64,000 nt of DNA from NCBI RefSeq assembly GCF_013340305.1, contig NZ_BLVP01000008.1, forward strand, positions 173,408 to 237,407, written 5' to 3'. Made by a program: the position numbers and the translations under genes. This document shows, in pieces, positions 27,812-38,315 of this stretch (its first letter is position 1; each line of letters begins with the position of its first letter). This stretch comes from Desulfovibrio psychrotolerans. GTDB lineage: Bacteria; Desulfobacterota; Desulfovibrionia; Desulfovibrionales; Desulfovibrionaceae. The notes beneath the pieces are model-generated. The model did not search any database. It was not told the origin of the DNA and saw nothing but the letters and a program-made list of their open reading frames with translations.

Positions 27812-28693
27812 ATGGCCTCGTTGAAAGACGTCCAACTACAGATTGCTGGGGTCAAGAAGACCAAGCAGATAACCAAAGCCATGAACATGGTGGCTTCGGC
27901 AAAGCTGCGTGGTGCTCAGGGCCGAATAGAGCGATTCCGCCCCTATGCGGATAAGTTCTATGAGATGCTGGGTGACCTTGCCAGTAAGGCTGACGAGAAT
28001 GCACATCCGCTGCTTGAGGTCCGTGAGGAAATTAAGAGTTGCGGTGTTATTCTTGCCACCTCGGACCGCGGTCTTTGTGGCAGCTACAATGTGAACCTCA
28101 TCAATGAGGCTCTGAGAGTTGCTAGGGAAAAGACCGCTGAAGGAAAGACTGTTAAATTCTATTGTGTAGGGAAAAAGGGCCGCGATGCCATTCGCAAATC
28201 TCCGTATGAGATGGTGAAGGGAATCGGGGACGTGATGGGAACTTTTGACTTCTCGCTCGCCAATGAGCTGGGCATGGAAGTCATTCACTCCTACCTTACC
28301 GGTGAGTTTGACGAAGTCGTTCTGGTGTACGGCGAGTTTGTAAGTGTTGCAAAGCAGATTCCGGTTCGCCTGCCTCTGCTGCCTATTGCTCCGGCTGCCG
28401 CGGAAGAGGAAATTCCCGCTTCCGGTGTGCAGAAGGAATACATCTACGAACCCGCTGTAGAAGGTCTGCTGGCAGAACTCCTGCCCCGCTTTATCAAGGT
28501 TCAGGTGTATCGTGGGCTGCTTGACACCTCTGCCAGCGAACATGCGGCACGTATGGCAGCCATGGACAATGCGACCAAGAACTGCGACGAAATGGTACAA
28601 AGTCTGACGCTTATCTTCAACAAGACGCGTCAGGCAGCCATTACCAGTGACCTCATGGATATCGTCGGCGGCGCGGAAGCGCTGAAAGGATAA
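27812..28693 (+). CDS. atpG: ATP synthase F1 subunit gamma
   Basis: This 293-residue rotor shaft has the N-terminal helix (VKKTKQITKAMNMVASAKL), TSDRGLCGSYN near 86, and the C-terminal helix with EMVQSLTLIFNKTRQAAIT. It couples c-ring rotation to catalysis in the beta subunits. It is 15 bp behind atpA and 19 bp before atpD. Confidence 0.97.
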   Translation: MASLKDVQLQIAGVKKTKQITKAMNMVASAKLRGAQGRIERFRPYADKFYEMLGDLASKADENAHPLLEVREEIKSCGVILATSDRGLCGSYNVNLINEALRVAREKTAEGKTVKFYCVGKKGRDAIRKSPYEMVKGIGDVMGTFDFSLANELGMEVIHSYLTGEFDEVVLVYGEFVSVAKQIPVRLPLLPIAPAAAEEEIPASGVQKEYIYEPAVEGLLAELLPRFIKVQVYRGLLDTSASEHAARMAAMDNATKNCDEMVQSLTLIFNKTRQAAITSDLMDIVGGAEALKG

Positions 28694-28697
28694 GTAA

Positions 28698-30119
<1,422 letters not shown>

Positions 30120-30137
30120 CTCAAGGGAGGTGACCTT

Positions 30138-30539
30138 ATGGAAAAGTCTCTCCATCTTGAGATTGTGACGCCGGACAAGGTTGTCCTGAGCGAAACAGTG
30201 GACTACGTGGGGGCACCCGGCTTTGAGGGTGAGTTCGGAATTCTGCCGAACCACATACCCTTTCTGGCGGCCCTGCGTATCGGAACCCTGCACTACAAGG
30301 TTGGCGGCAAGACCAGTGATGTGTTTGTCTCCGGCGGATTTGCAGAGATTTCCGACAACAAGGTGTCCATTCTGGCCGAATCAGCCGAGCGCGTGGAGGA
30401 CATTGATGTCGAACGCGCCCGTAAGGCCAAGGAGCGCGCAGAAATGCGCCTTGCACAGGAGCGTGACAGAATTGACGCTGCCCGTGCTCAGGCTGCGCTG
30501 CAGCGTGCAATAGCACGCATCAATGCACGCAACCACTAG
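30138..30539 (+). CDS. atpC: ATP synthase F1 subunit epsilon
   Basis: The 133-residue subunit has the N-terminal beta barrel ([36 protein letters not shown]) and the C-terminal two-helix part ([20 protein letters not shown]) that can restrain ATP hydrolysis. GGGAGGTGA lies before the start. It is the last gene of the operon, followed by a strong terminator. Confidence 0.96.
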   Translation: MEKSLHLEIVTPDKVVLSETVDYVGAPGFEGEFGILPNHIPFLAALRIGTLHYKVGGKTSDVFVSGGFAEISDNKVSILAESAERVEDIDVERARKAKERAEMRLAQERDRIDAARAQAALQRAIARINARNH

Positions 30540-30565
30540 TCTCTCCTTGCCCTGAACGACTCCAT

Positions 30566-30599
30566 GCGGGCCGTCCTTTACCGGACGGCCCGCTTTTTT
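30566..30599 (+). terminator. Intrinsic terminator of the atpF'FHAGDC operon
   Basis: A perfect 11-bp stem (30566-30576 with 30583-30593) with a six-nt loop is followed by six T. Confidence 0.93.
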
Positions 30600-30663
30600 G
30601 CGTGTGGATTGTGCAGCGAGTAAGGCTGGAGCCTCGCATAGACGAATGACCCTTTCTTACCGC

Positions 30664-30693
30664 TGGACAACGGCAGGGGAATACACGTATTTT
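30664..30693 (+). promoter_or_regulatory. Candidate promoter of glmU
   Basis: TGGACA (30664-30669) and TATTTT (30688-30693) with an 18-bp spacer place a start near 30700, about 57 nt before the glmU ATG. Confidence 0.4.
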
Positions 30694-30756
30694 TCATTCG
30701 TTTGCGCGTCGGGCAATCGTGCCGTGCGCAGAAGTCTGATGATATCCGGAGACTGT

Positions 30757-32130
30757 ATGGCCTCTATGAATACGATTGGCGCGCTGGTGCTGGCCGCAGG
30801 CAAGGGCACGCGCATGCATTCCGACAGCCCCAAGGTGCTTCAGCAACTGCTGGGCGAACCTATGCTCAGGTATGTCTATACCGCGCTGGATCCCATTTTT
30901 GGTGAAGGGATATGGACTGTTATCGGCCACGGGGCCGATCAGGTGCAAAAAGCGTTTGCGGACGAGGAGCGGCGGTTTGTGCTGCAAGAGGAACAACTGG
31001 GCACAGGGCATGCCGTGCAGGTGGCATGGGCGGATATTGAGCGCGCCGGTGTGCATCGCGTGCTTGTGGTGAACGGCGACACCCCGTTGTTGCCCCAGCC
31101 CCGCCTGATGGCCTTTATGAAAGAGGTTGTGGATGCCGATGCGGATATCGGTTTTATGACCCTTACCCTTGCGGACCCTTCGTCCTTTGGCAGGGTGGTG
31201 CGTCACAACGGTGATGTGGCCGCCATTGTGGAAGCCAAGGATTTTGACGAGAACCTGCACGGGCAGGAGCCGAATGAGATCAACGCGGGCATTTATCTGC
31301 TCAAGGTGCCCACCATAGCTCCTCTGCTGACCATGCTGCGCAACACCAACCGCAGTGGCGAGTATTATATTACTGATCTTGTGGAACTGGCCGTTGCCAG
31401 AAGGATGCGGGTGCGCGGGGTGGACTGCGGGCAGGACCCGCATTTGCTCGGCATTAACACGCCGGCAGAGCTGGTGCGCTCGGAATCGCTGCTGCGGACC
31501 AACCTTGTGCTGGAATGGCTGGAACAGGGTGTGATGATTCACGCCCCGGAAACTGTGCGCATAGGGCCTATGGTGGCACTGGAGCCGGGGGCGGTGCTGC
31601 ATGGGCCGTGCGAGTTGTACGGGCGCAGCGAGGTGCGCCGGGGAGCGGAAGTGCATTCCCATACATGGCTGCGCGATACGGTGGTTTCCGCCGGGGCGCA
31701 TATCCGCCATTTCAGCCATCTGGAAGACGCCGTTGTGGGCGAGGGGTGCGTTGTGGGACCCTATGCCCGCCTGCGACCCGGTGCCGTGATGGAAGAAGGA
31801 GCCCGTGTGGGTAACTTTGTGGAGATGAAGAAATCCGTTCTGGGCAGAAATTCCAAGGCCAACCATTTTACGTATCTGGGTGATGCACAGGTTGGTCAGG
31901 GGGTGAACATAGGTGCAGGCACCATCACCTGCAATTATGATGGGGTGAATAAGCATAAAACCGTCATTGCGGACGGGGCATTCATCGGTTCAAACACTGC
32001 GCTGGTGGCTCCTGTGACCGTGGGGGCGCATAGCCTGGTCGGTGCCGGTTCCGTTATTACCAAGGATGTCCCGGACAATACGCTGGCTGTTGCGCGTGGT
32101 GTGCAGAAAAATCTGCCCCGTAAACGCTAG
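30757..32130 (+). CDS. glmU: Bifunctional GlmU (UDP-GlcNAc synthesis)
   Basis: The 457-residue enzyme acetylates glucosamine-1-phosphate and then uridylylates it, supplying UDP-GlcNAc for peptidoglycan and lipopolysaccharide. The N-terminal uridyltransferase domain has LVLAAGKGTRMHS and EQLGTGHAV. The C-terminal left-handed beta-helix has GVNIGAGTITCNYDGVNKHKT (catalytic His/Tyr region). The ATG at 30757 has CCGGAG five nt upstream; a second ATG three codons on is less well placed. It is followed by the zapB-like and zapA genes. Confidence 0.95.
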   Translation: MASMNTIGALVLAAGKGTRMHSDSPKVLQQLLGEPMLRYVYTALDPIFGEGIWTVIGHGADQVQKAFADEERRFVLQEEQLGTGHAVQVAWADIERAGVHRVLVVNGDTPLLPQPRLMAFMKEVVDADADIGFMTLTLADPSSFGRVVRHNGDVAAIVEAKDFDENLHGQEPNEINAGIYLLKVPTIAPLLTMLRNTNRSGEYYITDLVELAVARRMRVRGVDCGQDPHLLGINTPAELVRSESLLRTNLVLEWLEQGVMIHAPETVRIGPMVALEPGAVLHGPCELYGRSEVRRGAEVHSHTWLRDTVVSAGAHIRHFSHLEDAVVGEGCVVGPYARLRPGAVMEEGARVGNFVEMKKSVLGRNSKANHFTYLGDAQVGQGVNIGAGTITCNYDGVNKHKTVIADGAFIGSNTALVAPVTVGAHSLVGAGSVITKDVPDNTLAVARGVQKNLPRKR

Positions 32131-32167
32131 TCTTGATTTTGGATGACAAAAAGGATATGTGCTTGCA

Positions 32168-32404
32168 ATGGAGCTTATAGACCAGTTGGAACAACGCATT
32201 GAATCACTTCTCGCAGCAATGGCAGTGCTGCGGGAGGAGAACAGACGCCTCAAGGAAGAGGTGGATCTGGGGTTGGCGTCGCTTGCTGACGAAAATCGTG
32301 CCCTCAAGGACGAGCTTGAGCAGCAGCGGTCCACCCAGGATGCAGTCCGGGAAAGGATTGACGTCCTTTTGCGTAAGCTTAAAGACCAAACCGGCGGGTC
32401 GTAG
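32168..32404 (+). CDS. Small coiled-coil protein, ZapB-like
   Basis: The 78-residue protein is almost entirely heptad-patterned (MELIDQLEQRIESLLAAMAVLREENRRLKEE), like ZapB/DUF904 division-associated coiled coils. It lies six nt before zapA, which supports a role at the Z-ring. The ATG at 32168 is 12 nt after AAGGA; a GTG at 32159 is an alternative that adds three residues. The ZapB name is inferred from form and position only. Confidence 0.7.
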   Translation: MELIDQLEQRIESLLAAMAVLREENRRLKEEVDLGLASLADENRALKDELEQQRSTQDAVRERIDVLLRKLKDQTGGS

Positions 32405-32410
32405 TGCGCA

Positions 32411-32677
32411 ATGCGCAGGTATAACCTGAATGTATTGGATCTAGAGGTCTCCTTTAAGGCGGAAGCCGACCCTTTGCGGGTGGAAAACGCCAAAAAATTG
32501 GTTGAAGAACGTTTCGAAAAGCTCAACTTTCCAGGAAGGCAGATAAGCAAGGAGAAGCTCCTGACTTTTCTGGTACTAGGACTGGCTGACGATCTCTTGC
32601 AATCCGACCATAAGCTGAAGCAACTGAATAAACGGGTGCAGCGGATTATGGACAAGATAGATAGCGGGACAACCTGA
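32411..32677 (+). CDS. zapA: Cell-division protein ZapA
   Basis: The 88-residue protein has the ZapA layout: a short N-terminal beta-alpha domain (YNLNVLDLEVSFKAEADPLRVENAKKLVEERF) and a C-terminal helix for tetramer formation. ZapA bundles FtsZ filaments. Position directly before a 6S RNA gene matches the zapA-ssrS order known from many proteobacteria. Confidence 0.82.
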   Translation: MRRYNLNVLDLEVSFKAEADPLRVENAKKLVEERFEKLNFPGRQISKEKLLTFLVLGLADDLLQSDHKLKQLNKRVQRIMDKIDSGTT

Positions 32678-32681
32678 CCCG

Positions 32682-32888
32682 CACACCCCGCAGGGTGCCC
32701 GATTTTCCCTGGGGTGAGCGTGATGATGAGCCGATGCTGGCCTCACAACCACTCAATAGGGAGCCTTGCCGATACTCCGGTGTGCATGCCCGGAATAGCT
32801 TCCGGGAAGCCTGAAAGAGTGTGCTAGGCGCCCACCATAAGGATCGCATGGTCCTGCATCTGTGAGTCACACGGCACTCCGGGGTTGA
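32682..32888 (+). ncRNA. ssrS: 6S RNA
   Basis: The segment starts five nt after zapA. Its ends close a long stem: ACCCCG (32685-32690) with CGGGGT (32880-32885), and GGGTGCC (32693-32699) with GGCACTC (32873-32879). Internally, GGTGTGCATGCCCGG (from 32779) and TCCGGGAAGCCTGAAA correspond closely to the E. coli 6S segment GGTGAGCATGCTCGG...TCCGAGAAGCCTTAAA, and TGAGCCGATG matches TGAGCCGATA. 6S RNA mimics an open promoter and sequesters sigma70-RNA polymerase in stationary phase. The ends are estimated to a few nt. Confidence 0.85.
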
Positions 32889-33057
32889 ACCTAATCAGCC
32901 TCCGCCGCCTGTCCGCGTTTATGTATGACGCGCGGAAGGCCCGGTACAGTCCGGTATCAGATTCCTCCTTACCGCCTCCCTTGTAGCGGCGCACTGTCGC
33001 GTCATAACAATGCACCACCCGGCAAGGGGCTTTCCGGGTGCCAATGGGAGTAACAGC
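32889..33057 (+). other. Leader between 6S RNA and rny
   Basis: No gene is seen. A hairpin (ACCCGG/CCGGGT, 33016-33039) without a U-run lies just before the rny ribosome site and could shape its translation. No clear promoter was found. Confidence 0.35.
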
Positions 33058-34617
33058 ATGAGTCTGATGTATGTCGGGCTCGTCCTGCTGGGCGCCATAA
33101 TCGGCGCTGCAACCGGATACGCGCTGCACAAGGTTGTCTCTTCCAAGCGTCTGAACGACGCGCAGGAACTGGCAAACCGCATCATAGAAGAGGCGCGCAA
33201 GGAAGCACAGGCCCAGAAGAAGGAGATAATCCTTCAGGGTCAGGACGAGATATACAGCCAAAAACGCCAGCTTGAACAGGATTTCAAAGAACGCGAAACC
33301 GAAATAAAGAGCCGCGACAACAAGTTGCAGGAACAGACCGAGCGTCTGGAACGCAAGCGCGAGCAGGCTACGCAGAAAGAACAGGAACTGCTGGTTCAGG
33401 AAAAGGATTTTACCCGCAGAGAGCGCAAGCTTGAAGAGCAGGCCGCTCTGCTGGAAGAGAAGATGCGCGAGCAGGAACTTCGCCTTCAGGAGGTTTCCGG
33501 ACTGACCCGTGAGGAGGCCAAGGACCGGCTCTTTGAAGAGATTGAGTCCCGCACCAAGCATGAAGCCGCCAAGATGATGCGCCAGATAGAGGCGGAGGCA
33601 AAGGAAACCGCAAGCCGCAAGGCCAAGGAAATTCTTGCCACCGCCATACAGCGCTATGCCGGCGACTATGTGGGCGAACAGACCGTTACTGCGGTTACTC
33701 TGCCCAGCGAAGACATGAAGGGCCGCATCATCGGCAGAGAAGGGCGCAATATCCGGGCGCTGGAAGCGGCCACCGGGGTGGACCTTATTATCGATGACAC
33801 GCCGGAAACCGTTATCCTTTCCGCGTACAGCCCCCTGCGCAGGCAGATAGCCAAAATGGCGCTGGAGAGGCTTATCAGCGACGGGCGTATTCATCCTGCG
33901 CGCATTGAAGATGTTGTTCGCAAGGTGCAGCAGGAGCTGGAAGTGCAGCTGCGTGAAGTGGGCGAACAGGCCACATTTGATGCGGGCGTGCATGGTATTC
34001 ATGCGGATATCATCAAGCTGCTGGGACAGCTCAAGTACCGTACCAGCTTCTCGCAGAACGTGCTGCAGCACTCGCTGGAAGTGGCCTCGCTGTGCGGCAT
34101 GATGGCGGCGGAGCTGGGGCTTGATGTCAAGCGCGCAAAACGTGCGGGGCTGCTGCACGACATAGGCAAGGCCGTGGACCATGAGGTGGAAGGCCCCCAT
34201 GCCCTTATCGGCGCGGACATTGCCAAGAAGTACGGCGAAAGCAAGGAAATAATCCACGCCATTGCCGCCCACCACGAAGATCAGCCGCCCAAGTCTGCTC
34301 TGGCAGTGCTGGTGCAGGCAGCGGATTCCCTTTCCGGTGCACGCCCCGGTGCGCGCAAGGAACTGCTGGAAAACTATGTGAAGCGCTTGGAAGATCTGGA
34401 AGGCATTGCCACCGCGTTTGAAGGTGTTTCCAAGGCCTACGCCATTCAGGCGGGCCGCGAAATCCGCGTGATGGTTAACTCCGAGAGCGTGGACGACGAC
34501 AACACCTATCTGCTGTGTAAGGATATTGCCGAGCAGATTGAGAAGAATCTGACCTACCCCGGCCAGATACGGGTTACGGTTATTCGCGAACGCCGGGCTG
34601 TGGGCTACGCCAAGTAG
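33058..34617 (+). CDS. rny: Ribonuclease Y
   Basis: The 519-residue endoribonuclease is anchored by an N-terminal helix ([21 protein letters not shown]). A long coiled coil (about 30-180) is followed by a KH RNA-binding domain ([21 protein letters not shown] near 222) and an HD phosphohydrolase domain ([15 protein letters not shown] near 366). It starts mRNA decay at the membrane in organisms without or alongside RNase E. GGGAG precedes the ATG. A terminator follows. Confidence 0.96.
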   Translation: MSLMYVGLVLLGAIIGAATGYALHKVVSSKRLNDAQELANRIIEEARKEAQAQKKEIILQGQDEIYSQKRQLEQDFKERETEIKSRDNKLQEQTERLERKREQATQKEQELLVQEKDFTRRERKLEEQAALLEEKMREQELRLQEVSGLTREEAKDRLFEEIESRTKHEAAKMMRQIEAEAKETASRKAKEILATAIQRYAGDYVGEQTVTAVTLPSEDMKGRIIGREGRNIRALEAATGVDLIIDDTPETVILSAYSPLRRQIAKMALERLISDGRIHPARIEDVVRKVQQELEVQLREVGEQATFDAGVHGIHADIIKLLGQLKYRTSFSQNVLQHSLEVASLCGMMAAELGLDVKRAKRAGLLHDIGKAVDHEVEGPHALIGADIAKKYGESKEIIHAIAAHHEDQPPKSALAVLVQAADSLSGARPGARKELLENYVKRLEDLEGIATAFEGVSKAYAIQAGREIRVMVNSESVDDDNTYLLCKDIAEQIEKNLTYPGQIRVTVIRERRAVGYAK

Positions 34618-34646
34618 TTCCGCCGCCGGTATAGGTTGAAATGACG

Positions 34647-34674
34647 GGCCGCTCCTCAGGGGGCGGCCTTTTTT
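34647..34674 (+). terminator. Intrinsic terminator after rny
   Basis: GGCCGC (34647-34652) pairs with GCGGCC (34663-34668), with further pairs inside, followed by six T. Confidence 0.85.
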
Positions 34675-34730
34675 CGCGTGTGTCTTGCTGCGTTTTCGGG
34701 GATGTGGCAGAGTGCGTGGATGGGGGGCTC

Positions 34731-35231
34731 ATGAGGAATGATGACCATATTATCGGCATTGGGGACGTGGCGGCTTCTGCCCGACCCGAGGCCGTGCTGA
34801 AGACGTTCGGGCTTGGATCCTGCGTGGCGGTTATTCTGTACGACCCGCTGCGCACGGCAGGCGGCATGGCGCATATAGCCCTGCCTGAGGCGGCGGCCGG
34901 GCACACGTCTTCCCGCGCACAGCCGCTTGCACCTGCCTACTATGCGGACAAGGGGATGGAGCTGCTGCTGCGCCACATGGACCGTATCCGCAGGGGGGCG
35001 GGAACGGGAGGATTGCAGGCCCGCCTTGTGGGGGGCGCGAGCATGATGCCCAATAGCCGGTATCTTATAGGCAAGCGGAATGTGGATGTGCTGCGTCAGC
35101 TTCTGGCACACTACGCCATTCCGCTGGTGGCTGAGGATGTGGGCGGTGAACTGAGCCGCACGGTGTTTTTTGAGATCGCAAACGGCAAGGTGACAGTGGC
35201 ATCGCCGGGACGCAAACATATTGTTCTGTAA
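34731..35231 (+). CDS. cheD: Chemoreceptor glutamine deamidase CheD
   Basis: The 166-residue protein matures chemoreceptors by deamidating Gln to Glu. The catalytic Cys is in FGLGSCVAV (C31) and the His in GGMAHIALP (H48); the LVGGASMM segment is also conserved. A G-rich ribosome site lies before the ATG. The next gene begins inside its stop codon (TAATG), so the two are coupled. No other che gene is adjacent. Confidence 0.92.
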   Translation: MRNDDHIIGIGDVAASARPEAVLKTFGLGSCVAVILYDPLRTAGGMAHIALPEAAAGHTSSRAQPLAPAYYADKGMELLLRHMDRIRRGAGTGGLQARLVGGASMMPNSRYLIGKRNVDVLRQLLAHYAIPLVAEDVGGELSRTVFFEIANGKVTVASPGRKHIVL

Positions 35232-35566
35232 TGATAGACAAGACAACACTCATTGCCACGGTGCTGCAACGGGCGGAGCGGCTTGAAGCAGGGCACTGTC
35301 TGGATATCCGTACCTATAAGCGTAACAGGTCGGTTGCCATAGTGCGGAGGGGGGAGGATGCCTTTCGGGTCATTGAGGCGGGGTTTGATTCCGGGCAGTG
35401 GGAGGATGTTTCTTCCGAAAGGCTCAAACGCCTGCTCAAGACGCTGCTGAAAAAGGAGTTTCCCCGCAGCCACAAGGTGCGGCTGTATACGCTGCCGTCA
35501 TATGAAGACGCCAACGTGAACCGCATGGCGCACGGAGCCGGGAGGTTCGGCGGGCAGGAGGAATGA
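35231..35566 (+). CDS. Small basic protein of unknown function, coupled to cheD
   Basis: This 111-residue soluble protein is rich in Arg and Lys (LDIRTYKRNRSVAIVRRGEDAF, RLKRLLKTLLKKEFPRSHKVRLYTL). I recognise no family. The start overlaps the cheD stop, which supports both the start and an operon. The basic C-terminal half could bind nucleic acid or a protein partner; that is speculation. Confidence 0.65.
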   Translation: MIDKTTLIATVLQRAERLEAGHCLDIRTYKRNRSVAIVRRGEDAFRVIEAGFDSGQWEDVSSERLKRLLKTLLKKEFPRSHKVRLYTLPSYEDANVNRMAHGAGRFGGQEE

Positions 35567-35587
35567 TGCGGGGCAGCGGGCTGCCGG

Positions 35588-35914
35588 CTAGTGACCGGAA
35601 TGATCCATGACGTGGTTGAGTCCGGCGGTGCTGTGGGTGATGATGCCGTCGCGTATCCAGTAGCGGGTCAGCGTCCATTCGTCCACGTCGATGTAGTCGA
35701 TGCGGCCTTCGCAGCCCGCCCGCAGGCAGGGTTTGATGGCGGCGAGAAAGTCTTCCATCATGAAGTATATGCCCTCGTGGCTGACGAGAAGCATGTCTCC
35801 CGACAGCGACACGGCCTCTTCCGCAACGGATTGCGCGGCGCGCAGCAACGCGTCGTCTGCCGGGGTGATGCTGCCGTATACCTTGACGAGTACCTGTTCC
35901 ATGGCGGCATTCAT
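35588..35914 (-). CDS. Hypothetical protein
   Basis: A 108-residue protein starting MNAAMEQVLVKVYG, with no recognised motif. Met codons at 35914 and 35902 are both possible and neither has a good ribosome site. It follows the M29 aminopeptidase by about 35 bp on the same strand and is probably co-transcribed. The sequence (SLSGDMLLVSHEGIYFMMEDFL, IDYIDVDEWTLTRYW) looks like a folded alpha/beta domain with one pair of cysteines. Confidence 0.55.
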   Translation of the reverse strand: MNAAMEQVLVKVYGSITPADDALLRAAQSVAEEAVSLSGDMLLVSHEGIYFMMEDFLAAIKPCLRAGCEGRIDYIDVDEWTLTRYWIRDGIITHSTAGLNHVMDHSGH

Positions 35915-35948
35915 GCCTGTTTTTAAGGCCGCTGGCAAGGCGGTCGTG

Positions 35949-37148
35949 TTACAGCGTGAACTCGCCGTCTTCGTATATGGTGGTGCGCGTGCCGTGGGCC
36001 GTTATGGCCGTTACCTTTTTGCGGTCCGTGTTTACAAGGTCCCAGTGCAGCATGGAGCTGTTGAACCCAAGCGCGCGCCGTGTTTCTTCTGAGAAAGCAG
36101 CCGCATCGCCTGCAAAGGTGTTCGCATAGGCGTTGCCCAGGGCAATGTGCATGGAACCCCATTTTCCGCCGTGGTTTTCATCATACAGCGTGTTGGCCAT
36201 GAACAGGGAAATGGGTGAAAACCGTCTGTCCACTAAAGCGAATTCACCCACGCGTGAGGCCCCGGGGTCCAGATTCAACTGTCCGGTCACAAATTCCTGA
36301 CTGTACTCGGCCTGCACGCTGACCACGTTGCCGGAACGGAATTCCAGCCGCACGTCCCGGATGATGTTTCCGGAGCGGAAGGAGGGCAGGTCCGCGTGGT
36401 AGAATCCTTCCACCGTTCTTGCATCCGGCGAGACGTAGAGTTCAAAGCTGGGCAGGTTGCGCCCGGTAAGGCCCGCCCACACACGTTGTTCCCCCACCTT
36501 GAGCAGCAGGTCCGCTGTTTCCGATTCCACACGCAGGGTACAGTTACCGAAGCTGTTCAGCCACGCCCGCAATTCGTCAATGCGTTTGCCGAGGAGCCGC
36601 CATTTCCGCACCGGGGTGCCGTCATCCAGATAACAGGCCTTTTCCACCTGCCGCGCGTATTCCTGTGCGGAGAGTCCCGCCTGTGCCGCCAGAGCCTGCG
36701 TGGGGTATATGCACAGGGTCCAGCCGAAGCTGCCCATGTTTTCCCGCGTGGACATGATGGAACGCAGCGGCTGACGCGCCTTTTGCGCCATACCCACAAC
36801 CTCCGGGTCCACCCCCGCAAGGTGTGTCAGCGATGACGGAGCGATGATGGAGATGGAGCCGTTCAGGTGGTTATAGAGGTCGCGCTCACCGGGAATAAGC
36901 GTGGTTAGCCGCTTGTTGTTGGCCTTGGTGAGCTTGTCGTACTCCATTCTGGGGGTCGCCAGCGCGCGGGGAACGGGGATGAGTCCCCGGTCGTGCAACT
37001 GGGCGCATAGTTCCTCCGCCAGCGGCAACCCTTCATGGTCATAGGCCACCAGCACGAAATCGCTTTTGCGGAAAGGCTCCCGCCGTCCCCGGTATAGTCC
37101 CCAGAGCATGACCTCGGCATATTTTTCCAGCGTCAGGGTGTCGAACAT
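35949..37148 (-). CDS. M29-family metallo-aminopeptidase
   Basis: This 399-residue protein resembles the thermophilic aminopeptidase T/AmpS (M29) group. The two-metal site residues are recognisable in order: E in LPSFELYVSPD, E in VGEFALVD, H in GSMHIALG, Y in TLYDENHGG and HWD in SMLHWDLV. It releases N-terminal residues from peptides in the cytoplasm. AGGAGG precedes the ATG. It is divergent from the MBL-fold gene. Confidence 0.85.
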   Translation of the reverse strand: MFDTLTLEKYAEVMLWGLYRGRREPFRKSDFVLVAYDHEGLPLAEELCAQLHDRGLIPVPRALATPRMEYDKLTKANNKRLTTLIPGERDLYNHLNGSISIIAPSSLTHLAGVDPEVVGMAQKARQPLRSIMSTRENMGSFGWTLCIYPTQALAAQAGLSAQEYARQVEKACYLDDGTPVRKWRLLGKRIDELRAWLNSFGNCTLRVESETADLLLKVGEQRVWAGLTGRNLPSFELYVSPDARTVEGFYHADLPSFRSGNIIRDVRLEFRSGNVVSVQAEYSQEFVTGQLNLDPGASRVGEFALVDRRFSPISLFMANTLYDENHGGKWGSMHIALGNAYANTFAGDAAAFSEETRRALGFNSSMLHWDLVNTDRKKVTAITAHGTRTTIYEDGEFTL

Positions 37149-37322
37149 GCTGCCTCCTGAAGCAATTCTCGTCTATTCCCCGCCAAGATACAAGGGCAAG
37201 CTGCCGGAATGGTGCAAGTGACTGCATGAAGGGCAGGGAGTGTTGCCTTATTTGTTGGCGCGGTCTATCGTACGTAATGTGCCCCCGTTCAGGAGGCTGC
37301 TGGCTATTACCCGGAGAGGCTC

Positions 37323-38171
37323 ATGTTCATACGGTGCTGGGGGGCGCGCGGCTCCATTCCCGTTTCAGGCCCTGAATACAAGCGGTACGGCGGGGCGACC
37401 ACCTGCGTGGAAATACGCACGGTGGAGGGAGCTGTTCTCATTGTGGATGCGGGGACGGGCATACGGCGTCTCGGCAATCTTCTGCTTGAAGAAGGCAGAA
37501 AGCAGTGCACGCTGCTGTTCACCCACGCCCATTGGGATCATCTTATGGGTTTTCCTTTCTTCAAGCCTATCTACCGGCGCGACTTTTCTCTGGATGTCTA
37601 CGGTTGCCCGCTGGAGAGTGGGTCCATGCAGCATGTGCTGGGCGGGCTAATGTCGCCGCCCTATTTTCCCGTGCCGCTGGCGCAGATATGCGCGGACGTG
37701 ACATGGCGCCAGATATGTATGCAGGGATCGCCCCAGCGGATAGGCGGGCTGGAGGTGCATGCCATTGCACTGGACCATCCCAATCAGGGACTGGGATACA
37801 AGTTTGTGGAACAGGGGAGAAGCTTTGTTTTTCTGACCGACAATGAGCTGAGGGGCGGGCATCCCGGCGGCAGAAGCTTTGACGGGTACGTGGATTTTTG
37901 CCGGGGGGCGGAACTGCTGATGCATGATGCCGAATTTACGGATGCGGAATACGCACATACCCGGGGTTGGGGGCATTCCACATGGCGTGCGGCTCTGGAA
38001 CTGGCGCTGGCGGCGCAGGTCAGGCAGTTCGGACTGTTCCATCACAATCAGGACCGCACCGACGATGCGCTTGACGATATTGTTGTGCAATGCAGGCAGG
38101 TTGTGGCATCGGCGGGACGCGATATGCACTGCTTTGCCGTGCGGCAGGGCGGTGAGATGGATTTGCTGTGA
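37323..38171 (+). CDS. MBL-fold metallohydrolase
   Basis: The 282-residue metallo-beta-lactamase-fold protein has the metal motif THAHWDHLMGFPFF near residue 62, LTDNE and a late histidine (RQFGLFHHNQDRTD). It begins MFIRCWGARGSIPVSG, typical of a group often encoded with or fused to signalling proteins. It could be a phosphodiesterase or nuclease; the substrate is unknown. GGAGAGG precedes the ATG. A sensor kinase gene follows 144 bp downstream on the same strand. Confidence 0.8.
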   Translation: MFIRCWGARGSIPVSGPEYKRYGGATTCVEIRTVEGAVLIVDAGTGIRRLGNLLLEEGRKQCTLLFTHAHWDHLMGFPFFKPIYRRDFSLDVYGCPLESGSMQHVLGGLMSPPYFPVPLAQICADVTWRQICMQGSPQRIGGLEVHAIALDHPNQGLGYKFVEQGRSFVFLTDNELRGGHPGGRSFDGYVDFCRGAELLMHDAEFTDAEYAHTRGWGHSTWRAALELALAAQVRQFGLFHHNQDRTDDALDDIVVQCRQVVASAGRDMHCFAVRQGGEMDLL

Positions 38172-38315
38172 TGTGGGGAGCAGCAACAGAAGGGGGGAGT
38201 CGTGCAGGGCGCATTGGAGGATGCGTTACGCTGTATGCCGCGATGGTCAGGGGGTGGCTTGGGACACATTCAGGGGCCTATTCGGGGGGACTAAGGGGAA
38301 AGGGAGGGCACATCC

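Noticed and set aside
33016-33039. Hairpin before rny as a terminator of the 6S RNA
   Set aside because: No U-run follows, and it lies right at the rny ribosome site.
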